Assembly (NCBI GenBank): GCA_035048485.1 | Contig: CM068586.1 | Location: 52,628,167 to 52,692,166, forward strand | Direction of reading: 5' to 3' | Length of the DNA: 64,000 bases | Source: Pteria penguin | Lineage: Eukaryota; Mollusca; Bivalvia; Pterioida; Pteriidae | Shown here: in pieces, positions 1 through 36,327 of the stretch | Numbering within the stretch: position 1 is the first letter of the stretch | Layout of the letters: every line of letters starts with the position of its first letter | Made by a program: the position numbers and the translations under genes | Notes under the pieces: generated by a model | Told to the model about the DNA's origin: nothing | Databases searched by the model: none | What the model saw: the letters and a program-made list of their open reading frames with translations, nothing else

Positions 1-1440
1 CTCCAAAACCCTCTTTTTATTCACTTTGTTCTCATTATTCAAGATTTCAATGCATTTCACACATAATTATTTGCATAAAAGTTTATATACAGTTGACGGA
101 GTATTGTTTCAACAATTACCGAGATGACCTTATATAAGGCTTATTTTCACATCCCCTGTTTATTTATGTTATCATATCATGTATTTTGACAACTATTTCT
201 CAACAAAATATGTTTAAACTACGAGTACGGGAGATGCGAGTGTCTCCTGTTTGGGTAATCACACCCGCGCTATGATTGTCCAAAAACATACCCACTGAAA
301 GGAAAATTTAAAAACTTTAAAATACATAGATATCACACTGATATAGTTTTATTAAAAATAAAAAATATTAAAGCCACCTAACAAACTAAGTATCACTAGA
401 ACAATATTAATGGAACAGTGGCCCCACCCCATGCGCGGCAACAAAGTGTTACCACAACAAATATGGCGGTATTCTGTGACCTTGACCTAGGAGATGTTAC
501 CTTTAGTGAAGGTAACGATATACGCGATACACCCTTTAATCGTAAGTAATACTTGTGTGAAAATATAAGTAATCCGTATTACACCCATGATTTTATGAAA
601 CAGACACCATTTTTGTTACAAGTTCGCTGTGACCTTGAGTTTTGACATATAACATTGAGTCGAGGTTATGACTCAGCCTTGTGACATGGGTAACAATTGT
701 TTGACCCATATATAGGTCAGATATTACATCCGCAGCATGTTTGCCAACATCATCTCAGAGGAACCTTTCAGAGGAACCTTTCATTTATGTTTGACATGCG
801 ATTTGTAGTTATTTCAAACCGACTTAAATCCTGAGGTTATAATCAAGTATAACTTTTACACAGAAGAATGGGCTGATTGTGTATATACCGCCAACATTGG
901 GAGAAAAGGGGGGGGGGAGCTATAATAAGAACGTTGACGAACGGACAGACAAGACATACGGACGTGCAGACATCATCATTCTATAAAGCAGAATTATTTT
1001 GCAATTCGGCCATAAGTTTTGATACCAAAATAGGTGATATCCTTTGGTTTTTAATCTTAAAATTATAAGGCTCAGGAGATGAAATGGAAATCCTAGTACA
1101 TTATATGTTACACATCAAACGAGTTTTCAAACTTTCAACCTTCCGGTCTTGGTACAGACATGCATTAACCTGGGATAAACGTGGCGGGCCTATAGTATGT
1201 CTGATATAAGTGTTTAGGTGGAGAGGAGCTTATTACACGAACATATACACCTACATGTATATCGATATCAAATGTATTGGTAAACATATCTGGAAACAGT
1301 GATTAATGACATTTAAATTCTCGTTTTTTAATTCATACTTCGGCCTTGGTCTGAGGAGACCACCTCCAGTGCCAAGTCTCGGGTCATCATTTCGTAATAC
1401 TGACCACATGAGGAGTTATCAGTCCTATATTAATTTTTGT
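1..1440. other. No gene seen
   Basis: AT-rich non-coding DNA with dispersed-repeat words ('gtgaccttgacctag' near 478, 'gacggacagacaagacatac' near 940). No exon-like frame is supported. Confidence 0.5.
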
Positions 1441-1449
1441 TTTTCAATT

Positions 1450-1712
1450 CTCACTTGAAGCCGGTGAGGTTCCTTTGAGGTGCTCGTCTCGTGACCTAGA
1501 GGTCCCGGGTTCGACTCCCGCCTTTGGCACACCGGTGTTGTATCTTTCGGATAACACCAGTAAAACCTGAGGTCCCGTATAATTGTGAGACGTATAAGAT
1601 CCCTCGGGTGGGTCCGTCGTAAAGGTATAAATTTCGATGCAATGCATTAGACAGATGCTGTCATCATATACGTAAAATAATCGTGGAATGACGTAAAACA
1701 ATAAACAATTCT
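1450..1712 (+). mobile_element. tRNA-derived SINE
   Basis: The head carries a B box 'gggttcgactcccgcc' after an A-box-like 'ggtgaggttcctttgag'. The body has 'tttcggataacaccagtaaa', 'gatccctcgggtgggtccgt' and 'aatgcattagacagatgctg', then the tail word 'ataatcgtggaatgacgtaa'. These match the other copies in the window in the same order. Confidence 0.7.
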
Positions 1713-1924
1713 CACTTTTATTAGGACAGCAGTGCAGATGACTCAACCCCCCCCCCAATCCCCCCCCCCTTGTCTGATTTAGAGTCAAGTTTTACAAGAT
1801 CAACAGAAACCATGTAAAGTGACCCGACAGTGCAGAGGAGGTAGCGTAAAATCCCGTTTATTAATGAAGAATTCACCGAAAAAAAACTTTTCCTTCGCCC
1901 ATAATTTACTTGACAAATTTTTCT

Positions 1925-2100
1925 CGATCAGGCGCGGCGTCAGAAATTTTGTCGAGAGGGGATCACCCCACTAATTTTGGTGACAGGTGTTTTTTGTGTA
2001 ATAAAAAATAACGTATTTTACATCGAAAAATGACAAAAGTAACTTTTGCGGAACCTTACGGTGCGCCCAGATCCCCGGTCCACCCCTTTGGATACGTACG
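1925..2100 (+). mobile_element. Short repeat 'gatccagaaattttgtcgag' family, copy 1
   Basis: Contains 'gcgtcagaaattttgtcgag' at its start and 'ccggtccacccctttggat' at its end, with 'tttttgtgtaa' and 'acatcgaaaaat' between. Confidence 0.6.
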
Positions 2101-2109
2101 TGTCGATGC

Positions 2110-5100
2110 CCTATCTTATGGTGACGCACAGTGTAAGCATGGAGTATGAATACTCATTCAAATACAACGAAATCTTACTAACCTCGCTTTAATTCTAACT
2201 CGGAATTTTCCTCTATCAGACTATAACTGGTGACTTCAGGAGTTAATTGCCAGATTTTACTCCTACGGAATTTATCGGACTTTTCCCTAGAAGGAGGGCC
2301 ATGTGACGGAGGACTCATTGTTCGTATTCTCCCAGAATGCACCATGTTTTCTCTAAGATCACTGAGTGTGCGATTTCGCCCTGATGATTCTCTGCGATTC
2401 GCCATTAAGCATTAAGAACATTCCATTTCACGTAAACTATAATATTATGGCTAATATTACTATTCTCTACAACACTATATTCAAATAATACACATTTTTG
2501 TGTTACTACGGAAAAAATCCTTTTACATAGACCAAATTTCCTCTTCAGATGTACACACCGACGGCAGCATTTTCAGAATAGAAATACTGCTTTCCTTATG
2601 AAACACATGGAGATCTGAAACTGTACATAACGCATTCCTTTTGAATGCACCTTGTATTATACTCAACTTCCAAAATATCACAACACAAATACAAACACGT
2701 CCCTCGTTTGAATGTCAATGAAGTATGTACCTCATTAAACTGAAGTGAAATATAATTCAATTTTCAGTCCGTAAGTAAGTTCTCCACACGAGTCCACTAT
2801 GGAGGTATGGAGAAGGCGATTTTTTTTTATACTTTTAAATTCCAATGAACACAAGGCTTCGTCAAGAACGCATCACGTTTATGAAACTGCTGCCAAACTT
2901 CCAATAGTGACCAAATAAAGTCGAACGTAGATAAAATAGCTTTTTTTATTCGTATCTCCTCCGCCGACAAATAAGGAATAAATATATCAATTATAAAACT
3001 CCTCGTGCTTGAGTGATAGTATAGATATATAACTGAGTTTGACTTATCGGAAATTTAAAATCCAAAATGTTTTTGTTTCGGATTTGTTATTTTTTTCCCT
3101 TTCATAAAAGAAATTGACATAACTGACAATTGCAATGCCCTATAGAAATGCGCAAGAGTGCAGAAAGTGTTTATTCATCCACAATGCAATTTAACCGGCA
3201 TATTAAAACCCCAGTGTTATTATGCAGTTCTTACAATGTCTTCAAGTGCTACCATTCCTGTCAGAAATCCGTCCTTATTGAATTGAACACAATATTGTAT
3301 CAAATCATGAACATTTGATCCTTGAGTATCTTCGATCGAAAACCTCCAATCCTTGAAATATTCATGAATATGGATGTCAATATTGAAAATAAAATTTCCA
3401 CAAAATTTCAGCTTATTTCTTCTACCTACAATCGACCGACGTTTTGAGAGTTCCTTAAGCTAACAGCAATATACAACATTTCCCGCTAAATATCTACAAT
3501 CTCGAGACGTCACGATACATTTCGTCGACTCATCCTTCTTCTGACAACAGATTACGTACATGTACAACGAGGTGTAATGTTTCTCTTAACAAAACATTTG
3601 TGTTCATATCTAAAAACAAAACAAGACTCCTGCACTGACCCAGAACCAGCTATCAATGCTGTGTTTCTTTTAGTTTTAACACGCCCCTTTTTAGATCGAC
3701 ACCGAATCTTTTAATCGACAAAAAATCTATCGCTTTAATATACAATAAAGTAACTGATCGTCACTTTGTAAAATTTAAACCTGTAACGGAGATTTGTCGA
3801 GATCCAGCGAGAGTCAGGCGCAGATCTACGGGCATCACAAAATGGAATATTGGCACTTTGTGTAAAAATACAAAATCAAAAATAAATCATTAGACTTTTT
3901 AACAGTTTATTCCTCTTAACCTATTTTTCACAGCGTAAAGCGAAACGTATCTTCATGTGACCTTGACTTTTGACATCTGACATTGGAAACCAGTAGACAT
4001 ACAAAAATAAGTGTGATAAGCCTCCAGTGCAAAATGTGTCTTTTAAGTATGTCTACGAGATAAATGGGACGGACACATGGACATACACGGGCACCGGACG
4101 GCGTCAACTATATTTTTCGATATCAAAATATCCAGATATACTAGGAGATAATAGTAACACAAGTCCAAACCAATGGCAATCCGTCGAAACGTAAAACACT
4201 AATCACAGACTTGTACGACGTAAATGGAGGAGAAGGGGGAACCTATATTATCTAATTTCGAAAGCAAGAGCGAGCATGTTTGGTATGAATCAGCAAAACG
4301 GGTCGGGAAGGGGGGGGGGGGTGTCTCCCGCCTACCTTCTCCTCTTTACTTTCTTACCTTATACACTGTCCAACTGACGTAACTCTAGCCTAATTATTAC
4401 AAGCTTCCTCGAGTTTAGCCGACAGGCGTCATCACTGCCCGATCATAGATCGATAATTGATCTACATCTAACACGTAAACCCCCCCCCCCCTTTTCATCA
4501 TTTCCTAAATTGCTAGGAACAATTCAGGAGCCGCGTCTGTCCCATGGTTATTGATATTTGCTATGTGTGATTTATTAGCAGGGCCATGTGGGAACAGGGT
4601 ATTTGTTTTGAGATAATATTATTGTACAATACCTCAACGAACCTGAATACAGTCCGTGACTTACCATTCTTATCCTTTGTATCACTGATATAGATTAATT
4701 CAAATATAGGTGAAGATATATCAGTTTTTTTCACAGGGGTATATATAAATGTATATTTATATCCGCATTGCACCCATTCACACAGACAATGCCTAAGGTA
4801 CTATGCCAATGGTATGTGACCATATTTAGATCGAGATGACTACCAGTCTTACGTGAATGGTATTTAAATTGAATTATCAAAAGATTTTTTTTTTCTTATC
4901 AAGATCGCAACTTTTTGTGGAACTCTAAAGAATATGTTAACACAAATCTTTTTGAAAGATTTGGTTTAACATTTTGTCTAAAGAAAACTTTAGAAATAGA
5001 TACAATGATATGTAGAAAGATAAAGCGAGGCTCGGATGCGCTGGGGACGTTTACTTAAGATTAAGGTAAATGTCATCCTGACACTGAATTTGACATGCAA

Positions 5101-5140
5101 TTGGTTAAGTATGAGTGTGAGTGTTTGTCTTCGTTTTATA
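2110..5140. other. No gene seen
   Basis: Contains short poly-G and poly-C tracts (4310, 4480) and a 'gtgaccttgacttttgacat' dispersed repeat near 3956-4100. The small ORFs at 2178-2415 overlap on both strands and look like chance. Confidence 0.5.
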
Positions 5141-5143
5141 TTT

Positions 5144-5345
5144 CACTAAAACGGTGGCGGCACTTGGATGCTGTTGTCGACGTCTTGTCTTTCGGTTGAG
5201 ACAGTAAAACTCATGGCCCCGTTTCTCGATAGACCTGGCATGGAAAAGATCCCTCACTGCTTCGGGTTGATCCGTTGCAAAGGCATGAATTTAAGAAAAC
5301 TGCATCCTAGATGTCATCACTGTACAAGTGCAATAACCTTGATGT
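5144..5345 (+). mobile_element. SINE copy, head lost
   Basis: The body words appear in plus orientation ('gtctttcggttgagacagta', 'gatccctcactgcttcgggt', 'gatgtcatcactgtac'). The tRNA-like head is absent or unrecognisable, so it is 5'-truncated. Confidence 0.5.
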
Positions 5346-5514
5346 GATGGAAAACGAAAAACAAACAAAAATCACATTTTATTCCTGGTATCACATAGCC
5401 TGAGGCTGTTACTAGACAAGACCGTATTCAAATCAGTGTACGAAGGACAATCACTAGTCGCGCTACGATGGGGAAAGTCTCCCTTTTCACTGATTTTGTT
5501 AAGACTGAATATTG

Positions 5515-5772
5515 TTTTTACGTCACTCCACGATTATTTCACGTATTTGATGACGGCATCTGCCTGATGCATTGCATAAAAATTTAGACCTTTGCAACGG
5601 ACCCACCAGAAGCAGTAAGCGATATTTTACGTGCCATGCCTACTGTGACACAGGACGTCGGTTTTAACTGTCTCATCCGAAAGACAGACCACCGGTGCAC
5701 CCAGGGCGGAAGTCGAAACTGAGACCTCTCGATCACAAGCCAAACACCTTATCCACTAGGCCACACCGGCTT
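5515..5772 (-). mobile_element. tRNA-derived SINE, near full length
   Basis: Read on the minus strand it starts with a head containing 'agccggtgtggcctagtgga' and runs through 'gtctttcggatgagacag' to the tail, which on the plus strand reads 'cactccacgattatttcacg'. This is the most complete copy. The two copies at 5.1 and 5.5 kb lie in opposite orientation. Confidence 0.75.
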
Positions 5773-7203
5773 GATTTTTAAAAGATATGTTTAAGATAAA
5801 ATTGGTGAGGGGTAGGAGGGAGAACAGTGAGAAAGGGCTGGAAGAGAAGGGACAGGAGAAAGACATGTAATGGAGGATACGGACATTACTCCCGCTCCCC
5901 CTCCTTTCCCTTCCTCCCCTTCTTATGTATCTATGATACATCCTATCATAAGAAACGAAAAATAATCTTACCATTATCGGCCGGATCTGAAACAGGAAGA
6001 GCTATCTCCTTGACGGAATCTGCAAATTAGTAGAAAATAAGTTTTTACATATTTTGACTTAAATTAGAAAACAATTAAATCTCAAAGCCCAGTTGTAAAG
6101 TTTCCATGAACATTAAATAATTCAAAGCTTAAATTCTGAAAGAGAACACAGACTGTAAACTATAACTATAATACTCACGAACAAGAGTACAATATATACT
6201 AACATTTTTGAAATATTGTATTCCCATTACGGCATGATAATAATAAAGTTTGGAAAAGTTTAGTACATGGAGAAAAACGTTACCATAGACGAAACTACAT
6301 ATCACATCGACTACAACACAAAACTCAATGAATAAATCGCACATTATGTGACCAATCATTGTAGTTTATGTACATAAAAAAAAAGAAAATGAAGTCAAGA
6401 AACTCATGATATACTTTCAAATTATCAAACCTTTTACATATAACTTTTTTATTATATGGTATTATCAAATAAGTTTCGCAATGTGTATTTAAAAAAAAAT
6501 AAATTTTCGAATACAGCCGAATGTAGAGATTAGTCTTATATAGTGATATTTTTTCTATATACGAGTGATTTCGTATTTTATTTTCGGTTTCATTCAAGTA
6601 ATGTTTGAAACAAATTCCTCCCCCTCCCCTTTTTCCCCACTTCCTGTTTAACCAGGATAGCTTGACCCCCATTCTAGAATAACATTCATCGCTTTTTCAC
6701 CTAAATGGTATAATGAGTGGAATCAAACGAACATAAACGCTAACATTACGGCTATTACGCAAGTTTAAACCATCATCAATGGATCAGCATACGATTTCAA
6801 TGCTAATACAAAACACTAAGCAGTCTGTGCTTAAATGATGTTTAGAAAGAAACGTGTCCAGAATAGAAGAAAGATTGCTGTATCTATCGCATGCAAGAAC
6901 AATCTCGTAATATAGCTGACAGTAGGGGATTTAGATGGAGGTCCAAGCCCCCCCCCCCCTTTTTCCCCTTTCGCCACAAATTTACGAGGTATATATAGAC
7001 GATAAGTTTTAAAACACTAAAATAATAAGAGTAAAACTCTCAAATTTTAGCACCCAAAAAGGCTGAGCATTTTGGGTAATACTTGGCTTTCACAGGTATT
7101 CCTCACCCCTTTCCCCCTTTTCGGCAATCCTGGATCCGTCATTGGCTGATGGGTTATATTACAATCTGTATAGCACGATTCAAATGTTGCAACATATTCA
7201 GAT

Positions 7204-7515
7204 AGGTCTCGGCATAGCTCAGTGGTTAGAGTGCTTGGCTTCTGACCGAGAGGCCCAATGTTCGAATATCTCCAGTGGCACGTCAGTGTTCAATCTTTCG
7301 GATGATGGTAGAAACCGAGGTCCCATGTCCCTGTAAAAGCCAATGTCCCGTGTCTGTAAAAACCGAGGTCCCGTGTCTCAGTCAAAACCAAGGTCCCGTG
7401 TCTCTGTAAAAATTGGCAGGTAAAAGATCCTTCAATGTTTCGGGTGGGTATGCTGTAAATGTCTATATTGGTGTGCAGTGCATCAGGCATATGTCGTTTC
7501 TATAGAGGCGAAATG
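7204..7515 (+). mobile_element. tRNA-derived SINE with internal short tandem duplication
   Basis: The clear A box 'tagctcagtggttagag' and B box 'gttcgaatatc' come first, then 'atctttcggatgatggtaga', then four near-repeats of 'aaaaccgaggtcccgtgtc' (7310-7410), then the body ('gatccttcaatgtttcgggt'). Confidence 0.75.
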
Positions 7516-7760
7516 AAGATATCATATATTCACAAAAGCAGCAGTGACGGATCCAGAGAAAAAGGGGGCTGCATGACTTTAATGTGAAGATATAAGATAA
7601 AGTTCACTACGTATATTGCTAGGGGAAAATGCAGGGGGATTCCAGTGTTCCCCTCGGAATCTGCCTCTGCGCATTGAATTCCGTTATACGTGTACGAAAT
7701 ACTCACAAATTATCTAAAGTCAGGTTAGGTTATTCAATCTAATACATTAACTTGATGTAT

Positions 7761-8204
7761 CTAAGTGCTTTTGAAACAAATAAAAGTTATCTTAAAGAAC
7801 AAGACATGCAGCGTGATCCCGTACATAATTACTACATCGGTGTTCCGAAAAAAAAAAACACGCATTGCGAGTGTTCGAAAGATCAAATCATGCAGCATTG
7901 GAAAGTATAAAATTTGTGAGATTTCGGAGAAGGATGAAAGATCCTTTTCATTACGGTGTTGCTCATGCAAAAGAGAATTCCAATCACCTAATTCTGTACA
8001 TGGTTTAGAATCTTCTTCTGGATTGATTTGTTTGTTATCTTCATTTGGAAGATCTTCAAGGCGAAGATCTGACTCATACGCAGTTCCAACAACACTATTA
8101 TTTTCCAAATGCTGAGAACGCTGATGACTTTGTGCTCGGTTTGGATCTAATTTGACACAATAAGATATTTCATACTGGGTCCCGTAACTTTCTGCTTCAA
8201 ACAT
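7761..8204 (-). CDS. Exon-like ORF, unrecognised
   Basis: A minus-strand ORF of 147 codons starting MFEAESYGTQYEISYC. The first two thirds are hydrophilic and acidic (DLRLEDLPNEDNKQINPEED), which looks coding; the last third is hydrophobic and AT-driven. A possible donor (AG then GTGATT) sits after the acidic part. The opposite strand is also open for 116 codons. No homology recognised and no neighbour exons identified. Confidence 0.2.
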   Translation of the reverse strand: MFEAESYGTQYEISYCVKLDPNRAQSHQRSQHLENNSVVGTAYESDLRLEDLPNEDNKQINPEEDSKPCTELGDWNSLLHEQHRNEKDLSSFSEISQILYFPMLHDLIFRTLAMRVFFFRNTDVVIMYGITLHVLFFKITFICFKST

Positions 8205-8553
8205 TTGTTACATTTTACATATATGAAAAATCTTTTCTTTAAATCAATGTACAACAATCTATTGTTATAGATGGATTCAAGATAATAAATATTTTAAAAT
8301 TCTAATGAAGCACTTTCATTGACAATTAAGAAATACGCAAATCATGCTGTATTGAAACCAAGTCAAATATTATTCATCATTATTACATGAATAAATATAC
8401 ATGTCAATATTTGTAATTCATTTTGAATATTACAATTTATTATCATACCAATAAATAACATAAATACTATAGATTAAAAAAAAACATAGATACTTCCTTA
8501 TCGGAAGCATAACAAATCTGCATATCCAAATCTATGAATCGTGTACATGCAAC

Positions 8554-8697
8554 TAGTCCGAGATTCTCTGCCCTTCTCCCACTTTTAATATCGGCGGTTA
8601 GTGGGAGAGGGTCTGAGAAACTTTGTTCATCAAAAGTTGGAATTTTAGTGAAACCGCCGATATCAAAAGTGGGAGAAGGGCAGAGAATCTCGGACTA
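8554..8697. repeat. Foldback element, 46-bp arms
   Basis: Arms 8554-8599 and 8652-8697 are reverse complements with one mismatch, starting 'tagtccgagattctctgccc'. They are separated by 52 bp. A hairpin-forming repeat. Confidence 0.85.
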
Positions 8698-8812
8698 ACA
8701 TGCAACCTGCCTTTAAGGTGACATGCAACCTGCGTTTAAGGTGACATGCAACCTGCCTTTAAGGTGACATGCAACCTGCCTTTAAGGTGACATGCAACCT
8801 GCCTTTAAGGTG
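8698..8812. repeat. 23-bp tandem repeat, 5 copies
   Basis: Five consecutive copies of a 23-bp unit beginning 'acatgcaacctgcctttaag', starting at the last base pair of the foldback arm; one copy has a single substitution. A reversed partial word 'acatgcaggttg' follows. Confidence 0.9.
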
Positions 8813-8829
8813 ACATGCAGGTTGTCGTT

Positions 8830-11100
8830 TTTACTGATTTAAAAGTCAATTTGCATTCTACATGAAACAGAAGGGTACATAAGAAGAAATTGAAGCAAAA
8901 CCAGTGCTTGAAATGTCAAAACATGCCATATCCACTTTAATGTTTCTGTATCTGACAGGTTGTGTTGCAAATCCGTGAATCATACCAAACATTCAGGTGA
9001 GGACAATATATATGTACTTTCATTTTGCCTCTTACATGTGTATATTCAATTTAAATTGAGTAAATACAAATCAATACATTTCACACTCCTTTTCCATTGA
9101 ATGAACTAAAGATTATTGAAAACGGATACAAGGTGCTATACATTGTATTGTCATCAAACTATTTGTCTAAAATTCGAGTTGACAAAGAAAGAAAAATTCA
9201 ATGACTCTGATATACAAGTAAACACATATTTTGTAACAGGTATACCCATACTGATGTAAAATCCTGTACTTAGTCTAGAATACACAAATACTTAGTTTCC
9301 TTTCCCTTTTTGGTTTTTTCTTTCATTCTGTCTTTCATTTTTCTTTCTTTTACTTTCTACTGAGATGGAAAACTTAGTATGCAAACACCAAGAATAAGTG
9401 GCTTTGTGCATAGATTTTTCTTGACTTCTTCAAAATGATACGCATAATTATAATTATTGATAAACCGAAGTAAAGAATATGACCGCATATTGTTTTACCC
9501 ATGTAAAGTCTATAGTCTAACATAGATCCAAGATGGGTGTTCCTATCCCTTGTAAGTCTGCAATATCGACTTCCGTCACAGAAATCAATATCAGTTTCCC
9601 CTGCGAGCCTGCAATGTCCAGTTCCTTCGTTATGACAGATGACCCGTACTTATAAAATGTCTACTTTCTTTCAGGTTACCCCCCCCCCCCCTTTCCCATC
9701 TTCTATCAGCTCAGTGTTTGTGGATGCAATGTGGTCTAGGATCAGTAGTTACTAAAGACCTTCCTGTTTCTTGACTTCCGAGTCAGCAACAATATGCAAA
9801 AGCCGGTACAATATTAGCCGCAAGTAGTGTACCTATATGAATAATAGTGGCCCTATCATTCATATTGGGCCATTACTTGCGACTAGTACGATATAAGCTT
9901 TTCACACGTACATTATCCTCAACCTTTGGATCTAACCATAACCAGGTTATATGGCTATTCGTACTTTCTAGTAATTTACGTTTCTCATTCCTATAAACAC
10001 GAGAATTCGTATAATTTATTCAAATTTTCAGTTTTTCGTCGCGTCGTCTTCCATTCAAATTTTCAGTCATTTTCACCACGTCGTTATCTACTAACTCGGA
10101 ACTGTTTATCTACCATAATGATTGATATGCCGACGATTACCCCAGTCTGAATAAACATTATCATCTACAAGTGTTACACATCAAACATGCACTACAACAA
10201 AAAGTTTATTGTACTGCAGCATCACCTGCAACCCCCCCCCCCCCCCAAAAAAAAACCCTGCCACATACAGTCGCCACTGTCCAACGTCCGTCTGTCTGTC
10301 CGTCCGCATACCGGTATGGTAGGAATACTACTTTCAAAAATGGACATACCACGACACGTGTTTATTAGAACATCTTAGTTATTAGTTTGTAAAAATATAA
10401 AACTTTATTGAAAAGAATATTTCATGTCATCTACTGAAATTGAACTTACATACTGAAGGCGGCAAAAATTCCAGCGCCATGTTCCCAAAACTCAAACAAA
10501 CTAAGTGAAATTCATTGTTAATGACCACGATTCGAGTCTTCATTAATCAATTGTCTATATCTATAATTAGATACGTTTTGTTGACTTAAGGGCCTCTTTT
10601 ATTCATAAATTGTTGATCTATTTATTGATTTTCTTTTAAGGGTTGGTCAATTTGAAAAGTACATAGAATTGTATATAATAGTCTATGCTTCAGTCTCAGA
10701 TAGAGTGACTTCATGCCATGCTTTTAATTGCTATTCAATTTCATGAATATTTAATCTCGTTTTTCATTGTCATTTCTTTGCACAACTGGCTCACTGTACA
10801 CAGCATGGGATCTATAACTTCCATTTCCAAATATAACATTCAAAGACAAAAAGGTGAAACAGTCATAGGCGCAGGAACCGAGGCCACTCTCCCCTTGTTT
10901 TCTTTTCGATGTAATGTTTAATCGAGAAACTTTTCTCCGATATTGGAAAAAAAAATACAAATGATAGTCAAGAATTATAAAGGACTATAATTTCAAAAAA
11001 ATGTTCTTGTGGTAAGTGGGAAGGTGGGCGCCCGTAAACCGGTTAACCACACCAATTGAATGATGTTTGTTACTTAAATTGACTTAAATTAAGTCGGTAT
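8830..11100. other. No gene seen
   Basis: AT-rich, with a poly-C tract (9680) and a C/A tract (10230). No supported exon. Confidence 0.5.
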
Positions 11101-11106
11101 CGTAAC

Positions 11107-11579
11107 TACGAAAGTCGATTAGACTCACTTAGTAAGAAAAAATATATATATATTTTCTCGTTATTTCGAGATAATTAACTCGTTATTTCGAGATCTTATC
11201 TGGTTATTTCGAGATAATTAACCCGTTATTTAGAGATCTTTTCTCGTTATTTCGAGATAATTAACTCGTTATTGCCAGATGATTAACTCGTTATTTCGAG
11301 ATAATTAACTCGTTATTTCGAGATAATTATCTCGCTATTTCGAGATCTTTTCTCGTTATTTCGAGATAATTATCCCGTTATTTCGAGATAATTAAATCGA
11401 GTTAATTATCTCGAAATAACGAGAAAAGATCTCGAAATAGCGAGATAATTATCTCGAAATAGCGAGAAAAGATCTTGAAATAACGAGAAAAGATCTCGAA
11501 ATAACGAGTTAATTATCTCGTAATAACGAGGTAATATATAAAATATTTTCTTAGTAAGTGAGTCTAATCGGCTTTCGTA
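11107..11579. mobile_element. Foldback/MITE-like element built of 'ctcgttatttcgagat' units
   Basis: The ends are 30-bp inverted repeats (11107-11136 and 11550-11579; 'gattagactcacttagtaag' on the left) with few mismatches. The interior is about 20-bp units of 'ctcgttatttcgagat' plus 'aatta' or 'ctttt'. Each unit is itself palindromic. Unit orientation reverses near 11395-11405, so the whole element is a large palindrome. Confidence 0.85.
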
Positions 11580-12629
11580 CGTAACCGCAGCACAATCGAA
11601 TATTTTAGTAATGTCGTTTTCCAGTATATAATCTATTATTATCATGTTTTGTGTTCATGTCCTTGGTGATTTTTGTCATTCAGCTTTGTCAGATGTCTTT
11701 AAGTTTTCTCTTTTAACTTTCTAAAGTAGTTTTCGCCGTAATAATTTATCAATTTATTGAAATTTTTGAAGTACGCGACAACATCTAGAACTTATTGCAG
11801 AATCTCTGAAACAGGGTTACAGATATAGCACTTCTACATCGTCAACATTTCATGTCAACATATCTTGACAATATTTTTCATAATTTCAAATGAATAACAT
11901 GCGCAAACTGCAAATTTCAGAGAAAAAAATCGTGGTGCATGCTCTATGATAACACAGACGAGATTCAAATTAGATATATGTCCATAGTACATGAATGACT
12001 TAGACTGGGACACTGTATTAATTTTTTCATTTTTTCTGTGGTCAAAGGAAAGGTTAAGGTCACAAAATTCTAATGTGGTCGGAACATTCTCGACAAGATA
12101 CACATATGTATGAAAGAATAAATCAAGGTATTCCAGAAAATGAATGCACACAAATGTAGAAATGAGAGGTCAAGGTATTGGCGAAGGTCAAGGTCACTTA
12201 TACATGAGCTAGGTGCAATACAGATGTATACACTGGAGACAGACGTTACAAACACTATGCTACCTGGAAACATTCAAGGTCGGGTGTAAAAATCATTAAT
12301 TTAAAAAAAAACCAGATGTCATCAGATATAAACTGTAAATGCACAATATAATTAGCAGTGTTCATGTGTATTTTTGTGGTACTAAACTATGACACCGTGT
12401 AGATAGATGAAATAAACATACTTGATGTCATTTATAGTGCATGAGTTTCATCAAAAGATACATAAAGGCTTTGATGATCAAATGATAGCTTCGTCTGACA
12501 CATGAAAGATGCTGTTCAAAAGTCACAGAGAACAAAGAGAGTCCATGCTTCGATTGAAGTTATGCTATTCAGAATGAAAGACATCAGAGAACAAGTTTCG
12601 ATATATATTGGAATATATCTGGTGCCTGT

Positions 12630-36138
<23,509 letters not shown>

Positions 36139-36327
36139 TTATAATAAACAAATAGCAACACCTTCCTTCTAGTTATTTCTTCATCCAATGTCCAAGTCAA
36201 ATATCTATATAAAAACGATATTTCTATTCACTATATATATTCCATGTGTACAATCAATGAGTGAGTGCCATCACAATGCACAGAAACAAGGATACTCATC
36301 AGTATTGTCAATACTTCAGTAAATTAT
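36139..36327 (-). promoter_or_regulatory. Presumed 5' flank or leader of the main gene
   Basis: Lies between the stop of the upstream small ORF and the main gene's ATG. It is AT-rich, with a TATATATA tract near 36230 and a possible acceptor (TTATATAG at about 36210) that could define a leader exon. No firm core promoter can be called by eye. Confidence 0.25.

Noticed and set aside
1444..1788. 114-codon minus-strand ORF
   Set aside because: It is the antisense of a SINE copy.
7204..7280. tRNA gene suggested by A and B boxes
   Set aside because: No full cloverleaf or acceptor stem pairing is seen, and the segment continues into a SINE body shared by other copies.
8698..8812. CRISPR-like direct repeats (also 38325-39961)
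   Set aside because: Repeats are head-to-tail with no unique spacers, and the DNA is eukaryotic; these are tandem repeats.
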